Below, in pieces: positions 13,529 to 22,702 of a stretch of 42,355 nucleotides of DNA. The notes beneath the pieces were generated by a model. That model was given only the letters and a program-made list of their open reading frames with translations. It was not told where the DNA came from and did no database searches. Numbering within the stretch: the first letter of the stretch is position 1; each line of letters begins with the position of its first letter. The position numbers were made by a program, and so were the translations under genes. The stretch lies in contig JADGRM010000001.1 of NCBI GenBank assembly GCA_017880945.1, forward strand, positions 1 through 42,355, read 5' to 3'. The stretch comes from Gallionella sp. (GTDB taxonomy: Bacteria > Pseudomonadota > Gammaproteobacteria > Burkholderiales > Gallionellaceae).

Positions 13529-15496
13529 ATGTCATCAACAACAGAAACGACTCAACAAATAACTTTCCGCCGCTATAAAGATGGCGACAATAAAGTCGGC
13601 CGCTTGAGCGAGAAGATCATGCAGTCGAGTTATACGCACAAGTGCCCGACCTATATTCAGTCCACACCACCTTGCCAGGGAAGTTGCCCTTCGGGTGAGG
13701 ATATCCGCGGCTATCTGGCCATCGTGCGCGGCACGGAAAAGCCACCGGTCGGAGCCGATGGCAAGCCGGCCATGTCCTGGCAGGAATATGCATTTCGCCG
13801 CTTGACCGAGGCCAATCCTTTTCCGTCGGTGATGGGTCGTGTTTGTCCGGCACCATGCGAGACCGGTTGCAATCGCAATGCCCTGGAAGACCACGTCGGT
13901 ATCAATTCGGTGGAACATTTTCTCGGCGAATATGCGATAGCCAATAATCTTTCCTATCACACGAGTGCTGCGCCAACCGGTAAAAAAGTGGCGGTCATCG
14001 GTGGTGGTCCGGCCAGCTTGTCCTGTGCTTACCAATTGGTGTTGAAGGGCCATGAAGTGACCGTGTTCGACGAGCACGAGCACCTGGGCGGCATGATGCG
14101 TTACGGCATTCCGGGTTTCCGTACGCCGCGCGATGTGCTGGATGCGGAAATCAAGCGCATCACTGATCTGGGCGTGAAGACGAGGATGAATTGCCGCGTC
14201 GGCAAGGACATAACCCTAGCGGAGATTCGCGAGGAATTTGATGCGGTGTTCCTCGGTATGGGGGCGCAAGCCGGCCGCGCGTTGCCGCTTGCGGACAGTT
14301 CTGCACCCAACGTGGTGACAGCCACTGCATTCCTCAAGGCTTTTAACGACGGACGTCTTCAGCACGTCGGCAAGCGTGTCGTGGTAGTCGGTGGCGGTGA
14401 TACTTCGATCGACGTGGCCACAGTCGCACGCCGTCTCGGCCATCTCGAGGAATCCAAACCGACAGATTTCGAGCAGGCCATCACAGGTCAGATCGCGCAT
14501 GATGTGGCCGAGATCTCGGCCAAGCAGGGCGCAGAAGTGACGCTGACTTCGATCTTCGCTATCGACAATATGCAGGCGAATAAACACGAGATCGAACAAG
14601 CGCTTGCAGAAGGTATCGCGATCCGCGGCAGCCTGGTGCCGATAGGCATCGTGCGCGGCGCGGATGGACGTGCCACAGCGTTGCGCGTCAGCCAGTGCGA
14701 AGCAAAGATGGCCGGCGGCAAACTGGAGGTCAAGAATATCGAGGGTACAGAGCAGGATATTCCCGCCGACCTGATCGTGTCAGCGATCGGTCAGGCAGTG
14801 GACTTTACCGGGCTGGAAGAATTCAACAACGGCAAGGGTGGGGTTTCGACAGATCGAAACTATCTGGTTGCCGGACAGAAAGGCGTGTTCGCCGGCGGAG
14901 ACATCATACGTCCGCATCTGCTGACCACGGCCATCGGCCACGGTTCTATCGCGGCGGATGGCATCCACAATTTCCTGAACGGTCTGGACCTGGAAAAACG
15001 CCCCAAGATCGACGCGCATCAATTCGACCTGATGCGCAAGATGATGGAGAAAGGGCTTGAAGTCAAAGAGGTGCATGAACCATTGCGTGGAACCGACCAT
15101 TCCAACATGGCAGTTCACAACTTCGACAATCGCTCGGATCGCTATGTGATCCCGCACGACAAATTGTTCCTGGGGCACTTTTCCATTGTCGCGCGCAACA
15201 AGCGCAATGTCGTTACCCTGAGCAAGGAATCCGCGCTGGGTAATTTTGAAGATCGTCTGGGCGTGCTCAGCCAGGAAAAAGCGGTCGCGGAAGCAAAACG
15301 CTGCATGAGCTGCGGAATGTGTTTCGAGTGCGACAATTGCGTGGTGTACTGTCCGCAGACCGCCGTGTTCCGTGTACCCAAGGCCAAGGCCACGCTCGGA
15401 CGTTATGTCGATACCGATTACAACAAGTGTATCGGCTGCCATATTTGCGCGGATGTGTGCCCGACGGGTTATATCCAGATGGGGTTGGGCGAGTAA
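13529..15496 (+). CDS. dsrL: iron-sulfur flavoprotein NAD(P)H:acceptor oxidoreductase DsrL
   Basis: The 655-residue protein is built like the glutamate-synthase small subunit. An N-terminal cysteine cluster (PPCQGSCPSGEDI and VCPAPCETGC) is followed by an FAD fold (KKVAVIGGGPASLSCAYQL), an NAD(P) fold (KRVVVVGGGDTSIDVATVARRLG) and a second FAD motif (KGVFAGGDI). A C-terminal diferredoxin domain carries CMSCGMCFECDNC and CIGCHICADVCPTGY. DsrL works with reverse DsrAB and links sulfide-level sulfur oxidation to NAD(P) reduction. It is essential for sulfur-globule oxidation in Allochromatium. Its presence is strong support for the oxidative direction. dsrJ begins five bases after its stop. Confidence 0.95.
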   Translation: MSSTTETTQQITFRRYKDGDNKVGRLSEKIMQSSYTHKCPTYIQSTPPCQGSCPSGEDIRGYLAIVRGTEKPPVGADGKPAMSWQEYAFRRLTEANPFPSVMGRVCPAPCETGCNRNALEDHVGINSVEHFLGEYAIANNLSYHTSAAPTGKKVAVIGGGPASLSCAYQLVLKGHEVTVFDEHEHLGGMMRYGIPGFRTPRDVLDAEIKRITDLGVKTRMNCRVGKDITLAEIREEFDAVFLGMGAQAGRALPLADSSAPNVVTATAFLKAFNDGRLQHVGKRVVVVGGGDTSIDVATVARRLGHLEESKPTDFEQAITGQIAHDVAEISAKQGAEVTLTSIFAIDNMQANKHEIEQALAEGIAIRGSLVPIGIVRGADGRATALRVSQCEAKMAGGKLEVKNIEGTEQDIPADLIVSAIGQAVDFTGLEEFNNGKGGVSTDRNYLVAGQKGVFAGGDIIRPHLLTTAIGHGSIAADGIHNFLNGLDLEKRPKIDAHQFDLMRKMMEKGLEVKEVHEPLRGTDHSNMAVHNFDNRSDRYVIPHDKLFLGHFSIVARNKRNVVTLSKESALGNFEDRLGVLSQEKAVAEAKRCMSCGMCFECDNCVVYCPQTAVFRVPKAKATLGRYVDTDYNKCIGCHICADVCPTGYIQMGLGE

Positions 15497-15501
15497 TCAA
15501 A

Positions 15502-15873
15502 ATGTTAAAACTATTCGCTCTGCTGGCGGCACTCTGCATGTGTGCATCTGCTGATGCCACTGAAAGTTACGGCATGCCCAAGCTCGATATAGGCAAAGGT
15601 GGCCAGTGCGTGGAAGAGCCGCAGTGGATGCGCAAGAACCACATGAAGGTGCTTTTTCAGCAACGCGATGAAACAGTGCACCAAGGCATACGCGACGGAA
15701 AATACAGCCTGAAGAACTGCATCGAGTGTCATGCCAGTTTGCGCGATAACAGCGTGATAGGGCGTGCCGACAGTTTCTGCGAAGGGTGTCACCGTTACGA
15801 AGCGGTCAAGATCGACTGTTTTGAATGCCACTCCAGCAAACGAAGCTCCGCTTTGGTGCAGAAAGAACATTAA
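15502..15873 (+). CDS. dsrJ: triheme periplasmic cytochrome c DsrJ
   Basis: The start ATG 15502 (MLKLFALLAALCMCASADA) supplies a signal peptide, which may remain as an anchor. The frame is open to 15319, but that part overlaps dsrL. The 123-residue protein has three CxxCH heme sites: CIECH, CEGCH and CFECH. DsrJ is the periplasmic electron-transfer subunit of DsrMKJOP, notable in other species for a heme with unusual His/Cys ligation. It starts five bases after dsrL and ends directly before the dsrO start. Confidence 0.94.
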   Translation: MLKLFALLAALCMCASADATESYGMPKLDIGKGGQCVEEPQWMRKNHMKVLFQQRDETVHQGIRDGKYSLKNCIECHASLRDNSVIGRADSFCEGCHRYEAVKIDCFECHSSKRSSALVQKEH

Positions 15874-16590
15874 ATGAGCGATACGAATGTGCAGCGCAGG
15901 CAATTCCTGAAGACCTCGGTTGGGGCGGCAGCGGTCGCGATCGCCCCGGGAATGTTGCTGTTCGATATGGCACACGGTAAATCTGATCCTGTATCGAGCA
16001 AAGTGCGCTGGGGCATGTTGATCGACACCGCGAACTGTGCGGACGGTTGCAACGACTGCGTGACCGCATGCAACAAGGAAAATGGCTTGTCCGGCGGGCT
16101 GAGTCCGACCGACTCGCAGTGGATGCGCAAGGTCGAGCTCAAGGACATGCGCAGCGGCCGGACGCTTGCGCTTCCGATGATGTGCCAGCATTGCGAGGAG
16201 CCTCCCTGTGTGGACGTCTGTCCTACAGGCGCTTCCTTCAAGCGTGCTGACGGCATCGTGCTGGTGGACAAGCATCTGTGCATCGGTTGCCGCTACTGCA
16301 TGATGGCCTGCCCTTACAAGGCGCGCTCTTTCGTGCACGAACCGCTGCATGACCAGAAGCCCGATGTGCCGCGCGGCAGGGGCACGGTGGAAAGCTGCAC
16401 GATGTGCGTCCATCGCGTGGATAAAGGCCAGCAACCCGCTTGTGCGGAAGCCTGTCCGAACAAATCCATCCTGTTCGGCAATCTCAACGATCCTGAAAGC
16501 GAGATTTCCAAAAAAATTCGCACTGTCCAATCCACGCAGATTCGAGCTGATCTTGGGCTGAATACCGGCATCCGTTACCAGGGGATATAA
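15874..16590 (+). CDS. dsrO: periplasmic four-cluster ferredoxin subunit DsrO
   Basis: The 238-residue protein opens with a Tat-type signal (QRRQFLKTSVGAAAVAIAPGM). Four ferredoxin-like cysteine sets follow: CADGCNDCVTACNK, MCQHCEEPPCVDVCPTG, CIGCRYCMMACPYK and CTMCVHRV...CAEACPN. It passes electrons between DsrJ and the membrane subunit DsrP. The ATG directly follows the dsrJ TAA with no spacer, and dsrP begins six bases after its stop. Confidence 0.94.
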   Translation: MSDTNVQRRQFLKTSVGAAAVAIAPGMLLFDMAHGKSDPVSSKVRWGMLIDTANCADGCNDCVTACNKENGLSGGLSPTDSQWMRKVELKDMRSGRTLALPMMCQHCEEPPCVDVCPTGASFKRADGIVLVDKHLCIGCRYCMMACPYKARSFVHEPLHDQKPDVPRGRGTVESCTMCVHRVDKGQQPACAEACPNKSILFGNLNDPESEISKKIRTVQSTQIRADLGLNTGIRYQGI

Positions 16591-16596
16591 ATAATA

Positions 16597-17775
16597 ATGA
16601 CCAGCCACTCTCCGCTGCGGTTTAAAAACAGAATCTACTACTCGCTGGTTGCGGCGGGTGGTTTGGTCGTGCTGATGGGGTTGTATGCCGCGCACATGAT
16701 GGAGGAGCACGGCCATATCATTACCGGCATGAACAACCAGATCGTCTGGGGGATACCCCATGTGTTCGCCATTTTTTTGATCGTTACCGCATCCGGTGTG
16801 CTCAACGTTTCATCCATCGGCTCGGTGTTCAATAAACCGGCCTACAAAGCCAGGGCGCCTTTGGCAGGCCTGCTTTCTATCGCAATGCTCGCGGGTGGAT
16901 TGACAGTTTTGATGCTCGATCTGGGTCGCCCCGACCGCATCATCGTGGCTATGACCCATTTTAATCCGACTTCAGTCTTTGCCTGGAACATCTTTCTCTA
17001 CTCGGGAATGTTCGCGGCTGTGGCTTTCTATTTGTGGACCATGATGGAAAAGCGCATGAACCCGTGGTCCAAGCCTGCAGGGTTATTGGTGTTTGTCTGG
17101 CGTTTCGTGCTCACTACCGGTACCGGTGTGATTTTTTCTTTTCTGGTGGCGCGACAAGCCTATGGGACGGCAATCTTGCCGCCGATGTTTATCGTCATGT
17201 CTTTCGCTTGGGGTATGGCAGTGTTCCATGTCGTGCAGGCCGCCATCTATGAATGGAATGGGAAATTGCTGGACGCGTATGTCCAGAAGCGTATGAAAAA
17301 CTTGATGGGCATATTTGTGATTGCCACTTTGTATTTTGTGGCAGCGTACCATCTGACGAACTTGTATTTCGCCCGGCAGGCAGAATTTGAGCGGTTCATA
17401 CTGTTCGATGGCGGGGTGTATCCGTTGGTGTTCTGGGTGGGGTACTTTCTTTTTGGAAACCTGATCCCGCTGCTGCTGATTTATCATCCTGCTCTGGGCA
17501 AATCGAAGTGCATACTCTTCGCTTCATTGCTTATCATCCTGGGCGGTTTTTCCCTGTTGTATGTGTTTATCATCGGTGGTCAGGCATTCCCATTATCCAT
17601 TTTTCCGGGCTATGAAGTCAGCAGCAGTTTTGGTGATGGCGCCATAGGTCTGTACCGTCCGTCAATGCCTGAAATAATGCTGGGGATGGGTGCCGTGGGC
17701 GTTTCTTTCCTGATTACGGCCATCGGTATTCGTATGCTGGATTTCGTGCCGCACGAGATACCAAAATCACGCTGA
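16597..17775 (+). CDS. dsrP: NrfD/PsrC-family membrane subunit DsrP
   Basis: The 392-residue integral membrane protein has about ten hydrophobic helices, including YYSLVAAGGLVVLMGLYAA near the N-terminus, then GIPHVFAIFLIVTASGVLNV and VFWVGYFLFGNLIPLLLIYH. It belongs to the NrfD-like quinone-binding family and completes the DsrMKJOP complex, exchanging electrons with the quinone pool. AGGGGAT lies before the ATG. dsrN begins two bases after its stop codon ends. Confidence 0.94.
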   Translation: MTSHSPLRFKNRIYYSLVAAGGLVVLMGLYAAHMMEEHGHIITGMNNQIVWGIPHVFAIFLIVTASGVLNVSSIGSVFNKPAYKARAPLAGLLSIAMLAGGLTVLMLDLGRPDRIIVAMTHFNPTSVFAWNIFLYSGMFAAVAFYLWTMMEKRMNPWSKPAGLLVFVWRFVLTTGTGVIFSFLVARQAYGTAILPPMFIVMSFAWGMAVFHVVQAAIYEWNGKLLDAYVQKRMKNLMGIFVIATLYFVAAYHLTNLYFARQAEFERFILFDGGVYPLVFWVGYFLFGNLIPLLLIYHPALGKSKCILFASLLIILGGFSLLYVFIIGGQAFPLSIFPGYEVSSSFGDGAIGLYRPSMPEIMLGMGAVGVSFLITAIGIRMLDFVPHEIPKSR

Positions 17776-17776
17776 A

Positions 17777-19192
17777 ATGAGCAGCCGATTGCTGATTTCC
17801 GCAGCGCACAAGTCTTCCGGAAAAACGATGGTCAGCATTGGCTTGTGCGCCGCGTTGAGCAAACGCGGATACGCGGTCCAGCCGTTCAAGAAAGGCCCCG
17901 ATTACATCGACCCGATGTGGCTTAGCCAGGCATCAGGGCGCGCCTGTCGCAACCTCGATTTGTACCTGATGGAACGCGACGACATCGTTGCCACCTTTGC
18001 GCGGCACAGTTCGGAAGTGAATCTGGTCGAGGGCAACAAGGGCTTGTACGACGGTCTTGCGCTGGACGGCAGCAACAGCAACGCCGCGTTGGCGAAGCTG
18101 CTCGACCTGCCGGTGTTCCTGGTGATCGATGCACGCGGCATGACGCGCGGCATCGCTCCGCTGATCCTTGGTTATCAGGCATTTGACCGTGACATAAATA
18201 TCGCCGGGGTGATACTCAATAATCTTGGTGGCAGCCGCCATGAAGCCAAATTGCGTGCAGTTATCGAGCATTACACCGATGTACCCGTAGTCGGTGCGAT
18301 CCATCACGATGAGCGGCTCAGTATCGTCGAACGGCATCTCGGCCTGATGCCCAGCAATGAGTCCCACGTCGCTACGGCAAAGATCAAACAGATCGGCGAT
18401 GCGATTGCGGAACAAGTCGATCTGGACAAGCTGCTCGCGTTGTCGAAGAAACCACCGCTGAACTTTCCGCACAAGGCCAGCGTGAGTCCGCTTCCTTGCG
18501 GCGACAAGGTGCGCATCGGCATCGCGCGCGACCGCGCTTTCGGCTTCTATTACGCCGACGATCTCGACGCGCTGGAAGCGGCGGGAGCTGAGCTGGTGCC
18601 GTTCGATGCGTTGCGTGATGCACACCTGCCGGATGTGGACGCGCTATATATCGGCGGCGGTTTTCCCGAAACCTGTGCCGCCGAACTGGAAACCAACGCG
18701 ACATTGCGCGGTGAGATCAAGCGGGCCATCGAAAACGGCATGCCGGCCTATGCCGAATGCGGCGGGCTGATGTATCTGTCGCGCGGCATCGAATATCAGG
18801 GACGCACCTACCAGATGGTCGGCGCGATCCCCGGCGATGTGAAGATGCACGACAAACCCATCGGACGAGGCTACGTGCATCTCAAGGAAGATGAAGCACA
18901 TCCGTGGCCGCGTCCCAACGCGCCGGCGAAACAGATCAAGGCGCATGAATTTCACTATTCCAGTCTGGAGAACCTCCCGCCGGACACCCGTTTCGCTTAC
19001 CATGTCGAGCGCGGATTCGGTATAGACGGGGAGCGGGACGGCCTGATCCTGCATAACCTGCTGGCTTCCTATACCCACTTGCGCACCATCGGCAGTTGCT
19101 ACTGGGCGACCCGCTTCGTCGCATTCATTCGGCGACAAATGGAACAACACGAAAATTTCGAAACTTCACATACCAGCCGACAAGCAATATGA
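17777..19192 (+). CDS. dsrN: siroheme-amidating enzyme DsrN (cobyrinate a,c-diamide synthase family)
   Basis: This 471-residue protein has an N-terminal P-loop ATPase domain (LLISAAHKSSGKTMVSIGL, then PFKKGPDYIDP) and a C-terminal glutamine amidotransferase domain. In that domain the nucleophile lies in PAYAECGGLMYL, preceded by YIGGGFPE. The family amidates tetrapyrrole carboxylates. DsrN is thought to convert siroheme to siroamide for DsrAB. It follows dsrP by one base and overlaps the next gene by four bases (ATGA). The length and all motifs are intact. Confidence 0.93.
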   Translation: MSSRLLISAAHKSSGKTMVSIGLCAALSKRGYAVQPFKKGPDYIDPMWLSQASGRACRNLDLYLMERDDIVATFARHSSEVNLVEGNKGLYDGLALDGSNSNAALAKLLDLPVFLVIDARGMTRGIAPLILGYQAFDRDINIAGVILNNLGGSRHEAKLRAVIEHYTDVPVVGAIHHDERLSIVERHLGLMPSNESHVATAKIKQIGDAIAEQVDLDKLLALSKKPPLNFPHKASVSPLPCGDKVRIGIARDRAFGFYYADDLDALEAAGAELVPFDALRDAHLPDVDALYIGGGFPETCAAELETNATLRGEIKRAIENGMPAYAECGGLMYLSRGIEYQGRTYQMVGAIPGDVKMHDKPIGRGYVHLKEDEAHPWPRPNAPAKQIKAHEFHYSSLENLPPDTRFAYHVERGFGIDGERDGLILHNLLASYTHLRTIGSCYWATRFVAFIRRQMEQHENFETSHTSRQAI

Positions 19193-19791
19193 CACAGGAA
19201 CTTTATCAAGCCGCCATCGTTGCCTTTGACCAAGCCAATGCGGAAGACCCGAACAAGGAAATGTCCGACGGCAAGGAATATCCCAAGGAACTGCTCTACG
19301 CGCGGCGCATGAGCGATATGCAGGCGCGCTACGCCCCCGAGGCATCGGAGGCGGTGAAGCTCGCGGTACGAGCCCAGCACATCCAGCGCTGGAAGGTCCC
19401 GCGCAGCAACTATCCGATGGACAAGCAAGGCTATCTGCAATGGCGCACCGGGCTGTACAAGTTTCATGCAGAGACTGCCGGGCGCATCATGCAGGAAGCG
19501 GGTTATGACGACGCGATGATAGCCCGCGTCAAGCCCATCGTGAGCAAGAAGGGGCTTAAGGTCAACGCTGAGACACAGTTGATGGAAGATGTGGTCGACC
19601 TGGTTTTCATCGAGCATTACCTGACTGCATTTGTTGCGCAGCACCCGGAGTATGACGAAGCGAAGTGGGTGCAGATCATCCGCAGGACCTGGCAGAAGAT
19701 GTCGACGCGCGCCCATGAATTTGCACTTGCTGGCAAGATCAAACTGCCGGAAGCGCTGGTGCCGCTTATCCTGAAAGCGGTTCAGGATTAA
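19189..19791 (+). CDS. DUF4202 family protein in the dsr-siroheme operon
   Basis: The start ATG 19189 overlaps the dsrN stop, and the TAA shares one base with the cysG ATG. The frame is open from 19096, but that part overlaps dsrN. The 200 residues match the DUF4202 pattern: AAIVAFDQANAEDPNKE, ELLYARRMSDMQARYAPEASEAVKLAVRAQHIQRW, KFHAETAGRIM, then VVDLVFIEHYL and WQKMSTRAHEFAL. The repeated histidines with acidic residues are reminiscent of HD-type metal sites, but the reaction is unknown. DUF4202 genes tend to sit beside sulfite-reductase or siroheme genes. The packing between dsrN and cysG supports a role in siroheme or sulfite metabolism. Confidence 0.85.
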   Translation: MTQELYQAAIVAFDQANAEDPNKEMSDGKEYPKELLYARRMSDMQARYAPEASEAVKLAVRAQHIQRWKVPRSNYPMDKQGYLQWRTGLYKFHAETAGRIMQEAGYDDAMIARVKPIVSKKGLKVNAETQLMEDVVDLVFIEHYLTAFVAQHPEYDEAKWVQIIRRTWQKMSTRAHEFALAGKIKLPEALVPLILKAVQD

Positions 19792-21167
19792 TGGACTATT
19801 TGCCGATCTTTGCCGATGTCCGGAACAAGCTGTGCCTCGTGGTCGGCGGCGGTGAAGTAGCCAAACGCAAGGCAGGTGTGCTGCTTGAGGCGGGAGCAAA
19901 TGTGCGCGTGGTCGCACCGCAGATTGAGCCTATGCTCGCGGGACAGAAAGGCGTCAAAGCCATTGTCGCGCGTTTCGATCCACATCACCTCGAAGGTGTG
20001 ACGCTGGTGATTGCGGCGACCAATGACCGCAAAGTCAATCAGCAAGTCTCCGAATTGGCTCGCGCACGCAACATCCCGGTGAACGTGGTGGATGATCCCG
20101 GGTTGTGCAGCTTCATCATGCCCGCCATCCTTGACCGTTCGCCGCTGATGGTGGCGTTTTCCAGCGGCGGTGCGTCGCCGGTGCTGACACGCTTGATGCG
20201 CGGCAAACTGGAGACCATGATCCCGCAGAACTACAGCCTCCTTGCGGCATTCGCGGAGCGCTTCCGTGAATTGGTCAAGCAGCGCGTCACCAATCCGGCG
20301 AAGCGTCGCATCTTCTGGGAGAACGCGCTGGAAGGCGTGATTGCCGAGAAGGTGCTGAGCGGCGATGAAAGCAGCGCGGAAATGATACTGCTGCAGATGC
20401 TGGCGAGCGAGGACAATATCCTGCGCGGCGAAGTGTATCTGGTCGGCGCCGGTCCCGGCGATCCAGATCTGCTGACCTTTCGTGCCTTGCGCTTGATGCA
20501 GAAGGCCGATGTGGTGGTTTATGACAATCTGGTTTCCAAGCCGATAGTCGAGATGACCCGGCGCGATGCAGAGCGCATTTATGTCGGTAAAAAACGCGAC
20601 AACCACACATTGCAACAGGAAGAAATCAATGAGCTGCTGGTGCGCCTGGCCAAAGAAGGCAAGCGCGTGTTGCGCCTCAAGGGCGGCGACCCGTTCATTT
20701 TCGGGCGGGGCGGAGAAGAGATCGAGACCTTGGCAGCGGAAGGCATCCCGTTCCAGGTCGTGCCGGGCATCACCGCCGCCTCCGGCGTGTCCGCCTACGC
20801 GGGCATTCCGCTGACTCACCGCGACCATGCGCAATCCTGCATATTCGTTACCGGGCATCTGAAAGACGGCAGCATGAATCTCGACTGGGACGCGCTGGCA
20901 AGGCCAAAGCAAACCATCGTGGTATATATGGGGCTGCACGGACTGGCAACACTCTGCAGCGAACTGATCGCGCACGGTTTGCCGGGCACCACTCCGGTCG
21001 CGATCGTGCAACAAGGCACCACGAAAAATCAGCGTGTCATCACCGGCACGCTTGCGACGCTGCCCGGAAACACACAGGTTGAAGAGCTGCACGCCCCGAC
21101 TTTGATCATTGTCGGCGGAGTTGTCACGCTCAGGGAAAAATTGGCCTGGTTCAACCCCCAAGTTTAA
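19791..21167 (+). CDS. cysG: siroheme synthase CysG (dehydrogenase/ferrochelatase and methyltransferase)
   Basis: The 458-residue fusion protein has both enzyme parts. The N-terminal precorrin-2 dehydrogenase/ferrochelatase starts MDYLPIFADVRNKLCLVVGGGEVAKRKAG, with the NAD-binding glycine loop, and includes VVDDPGLCSFIMPAI. The C-terminal uroporphyrinogen-III methyltransferase has VYLVGAGPGDPDLLTFRALR, LRLKGGDPFIFGRGGEE and VPGITAASG. It makes siroheme, the cofactor of DsrAB. Its location at the end of the dsr transcript ties cofactor supply to the enzyme. The ATG overlaps the preceding stop by one base. Confidence 0.96.
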   Translation: MDYLPIFADVRNKLCLVVGGGEVAKRKAGVLLEAGANVRVVAPQIEPMLAGQKGVKAIVARFDPHHLEGVTLVIAATNDRKVNQQVSELARARNIPVNVVDDPGLCSFIMPAILDRSPLMVAFSSGGASPVLTRLMRGKLETMIPQNYSLLAAFAERFRELVKQRVTNPAKRRIFWENALEGVIAEKVLSGDESSAEMILLQMLASEDNILRGEVYLVGAGPGDPDLLTFRALRLMQKADVVVYDNLVSKPIVEMTRRDAERIYVGKKRDNHTLQQEEINELLVRLAKEGKRVLRLKGGDPFIFGRGGEEIETLAAEGIPFQVVPGITAASGVSAYAGIPLTHRDHAQSCIFVTGHLKDGSMNLDWDALARPKQTIVVYMGLHGLATLCSELIAHGLPGTTPVAIVQQGTTKNQRVITGTLATLPGNTQVEELHAPTLIIVGGVVTLREKLAWFNPQV

Positions 21168-21232
21168 CCAGGGAAACTTGAAAGCCTGAAAAGTTGATTA
21201 CCGTTTTTAAACGATTTGTGAGGAGAAGCACG

Positions 21233-22141
21233 ATGAACGAATTGACACTCAAAAATATGTTGTTGTCGGCGTTGTTGTTGTTCGGCGTAAGCAACGCGAT
21301 GGCCGAAGACGTGAATTTGAAACCATTCGTGCTTGCTTCAAAAGCTGCGGGAACGGTTGCCGGGAAAACCGAGCAGGCGAAAGCGTCATTGACCGCGGCC
21401 GGCTTTACCGTGGTCGGAAATTATTCTCCTTATCCCGATGCCAACATTTTGATCGTGACCAATGACGCCTTGAAAAAGAATGCGGCGGATTCCGAGCATG
21501 GCGGGTTCGGCGCGATACAAAGAGTGGCTATCACCAAAGTAAAGGATGAGGTGCAGGTGAGCTATACCAACCCCGTTTACATGGCGAATGCATACCGCAT
21601 GAAGGGCGACTTGAGCGGTGTCGCGGCAGGGTTGGCTGCCGCTCTGGGCAAGATCGAAGAGTTTGGATCCAAGCAGGGCATGACCGCCAAGCAAGCGCGC
21701 AAATATCACTACATGCTGGGGATGGAATATTTCGATGACCAGGATGTGTTGGCTGAATATGCCAGCTACGAAGAGGCTGTTCAGTCAGTTGATGCGAAAC
21801 TGTCTGCCAATAAGAATGGCGTCAGCAAAGTTTACCGTGTCGATATCCCGGGAAAGCAGGAGAGTGTATTCGGTGTCGCGATGAAAGGCGCCACCGAATC
21901 CGAAAAATACATGGACGACAGATTCATCATGAGCGAGATCGACTTTCATGACCTTAGATCAACCGCTCACTTGCCTTATGAAGTATTGGTTTCCGGCAAC
22001 AAGGTTTATGCGATGTATGCACGCTTTCGCATTGCGATCAACTTTCCCGATTTGAGCATGATGGGAAAAAACAGCTTTATGAACATTATGAAAACGCCGG
22101 ATGCGATCCGTGACGTTCTGAAAAAAACAGTTCAAAAATAA
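21233..22141 (+). CDS. exported protein of unknown function upstream of petABC
   Basis: The start ATG 21233 (MNELTLKNMLLSALLLFGVSNAMA) has GAGGAG just upstream and gives a clean signal peptide; the longer frame from 21194 adds an unlikely arginine-rich extension. The mature 280 residues include AGFTVVGNYSPYPDANILIVTNDALKKNA and FGAIQRVAITKVKDEVQVSYTNP, which recall DUF302-like proteins, though I am not sure of the match. There are no cysteines or heme sites. It lies between the dsr-cysG operon and the bc1 genes, so it may act in the periplasm in sulfur or electron-transfer chemistry. The function is unknown. Confidence 0.8.
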   Translation: MNELTLKNMLLSALLLFGVSNAMAEDVNLKPFVLASKAAGTVAGKTEQAKASLTAAGFTVVGNYSPYPDANILIVTNDALKKNAADSEHGGFGAIQRVAITKVKDEVQVSYTNPVYMANAYRMKGDLSGVAAGLAAALGKIEEFGSKQGMTAKQARKYHYMLGMEYFDDQDVLAEYASYEEAVQSVDAKLSANKNGVSKVYRVDIPGKQESVFGVAMKGATESEKYMDDRFIMSEIDFHDLRSTAHLPYEVLVSGNKVYAMYARFRIAINFPDLSMMGKNSFMNIMKTPDAIRDVLKKTVQK

Positions 22142-22180
22142 TTGACACACAGGTTTTAAAATATTAATCAGGAGATTGTA

Positions 22181-22693
22181 ATGGCTGAAAGCGACACTTT
22201 AGGAGATTCTAATCGCCGCAACTTTTTAATCAAGGTCACCTCTGTCGTGGGTGGTGCAGGCGCGGCAGCGGTGTGCGTGCCTTTTGTGGCCAGCATGAAT
22301 CCGAGCTCGGACGTATTGGCCAAGGCCACGACTGAAGTGGATCTGTCCGGGATCCCGGAAGGCGGTGTGCATACAGTCGCCTGGCAGGGCAAGCCGGTAT
22401 TTATTTTTCATCGCACCCAGCAAGAGATCAAGGATATGGAGGCATCCAACGGCGGATTTGATCCGGAGCCGGATCAAAAGCGGGTCAAGCGGCCTGAATG
22501 GCTGGTCGTGGTGGGTATCTGCACGCACCTGGGCTGTGTGCCAAACAAGGAGGGTCCGGGTTGGACATGCCATTGTCATGGCAGCCAGTATGACGACAGC
22601 GGTCGTGTAGTGCGTGGTCCGGCACCGAAAAATCTGGACGTGCCGCCCTACCGGTTTATTGCCGCAGACAAAATGATCATCGGCGAAGCATAG
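22181..22693 (+). CDS. petA: Rieske iron-sulfur subunit of cytochrome bc1
   Basis: The 170-residue protein has an N-terminal Tat-like anchor (NRRNFLIKVTSVVGGAGAAAV) and the two Rieske cluster loops CTHLGCVPNK and CHCHGSQYDDSG. The cysteines and histidines ligate the [2Fe-2S] centre that takes electrons from quinol and passes them to cytochrome c1. AGGAGATT precedes the ATG. petB follows after nine bases. It differs from a canonical copy in no obvious way. Confidence 0.96.
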   Translation: MAESDTLGDSNRRNFLIKVTSVVGGAGAAAVCVPFVASMNPSSDVLAKATTEVDLSGIPEGGVHTVAWQGKPVFIFHRTQQEIKDMEASNGGFDPEPDQKRVKRPEWLVVVGICTHLGCVPNKEGPGWTCHCHGSQYDDSGRVVRGPAPKNLDVPPYRFIAADKMIIGEA

Positions 22694-22702
22694 GAGACAA
22701 AC

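Noticed and set aside
15511..16761. 416-residue minus-strand frame across dsrJ-dsrO-dsrP
   Set aside because: It spans three well-identified genes on the other strand and is histidine/arginine-rich without domain sense.
19788..21161. 457-residue minus-strand frame across cysG
   Set aside because: It exactly mirrors cysG and has no family-like sequence; the high GC of third positions keeps it open.
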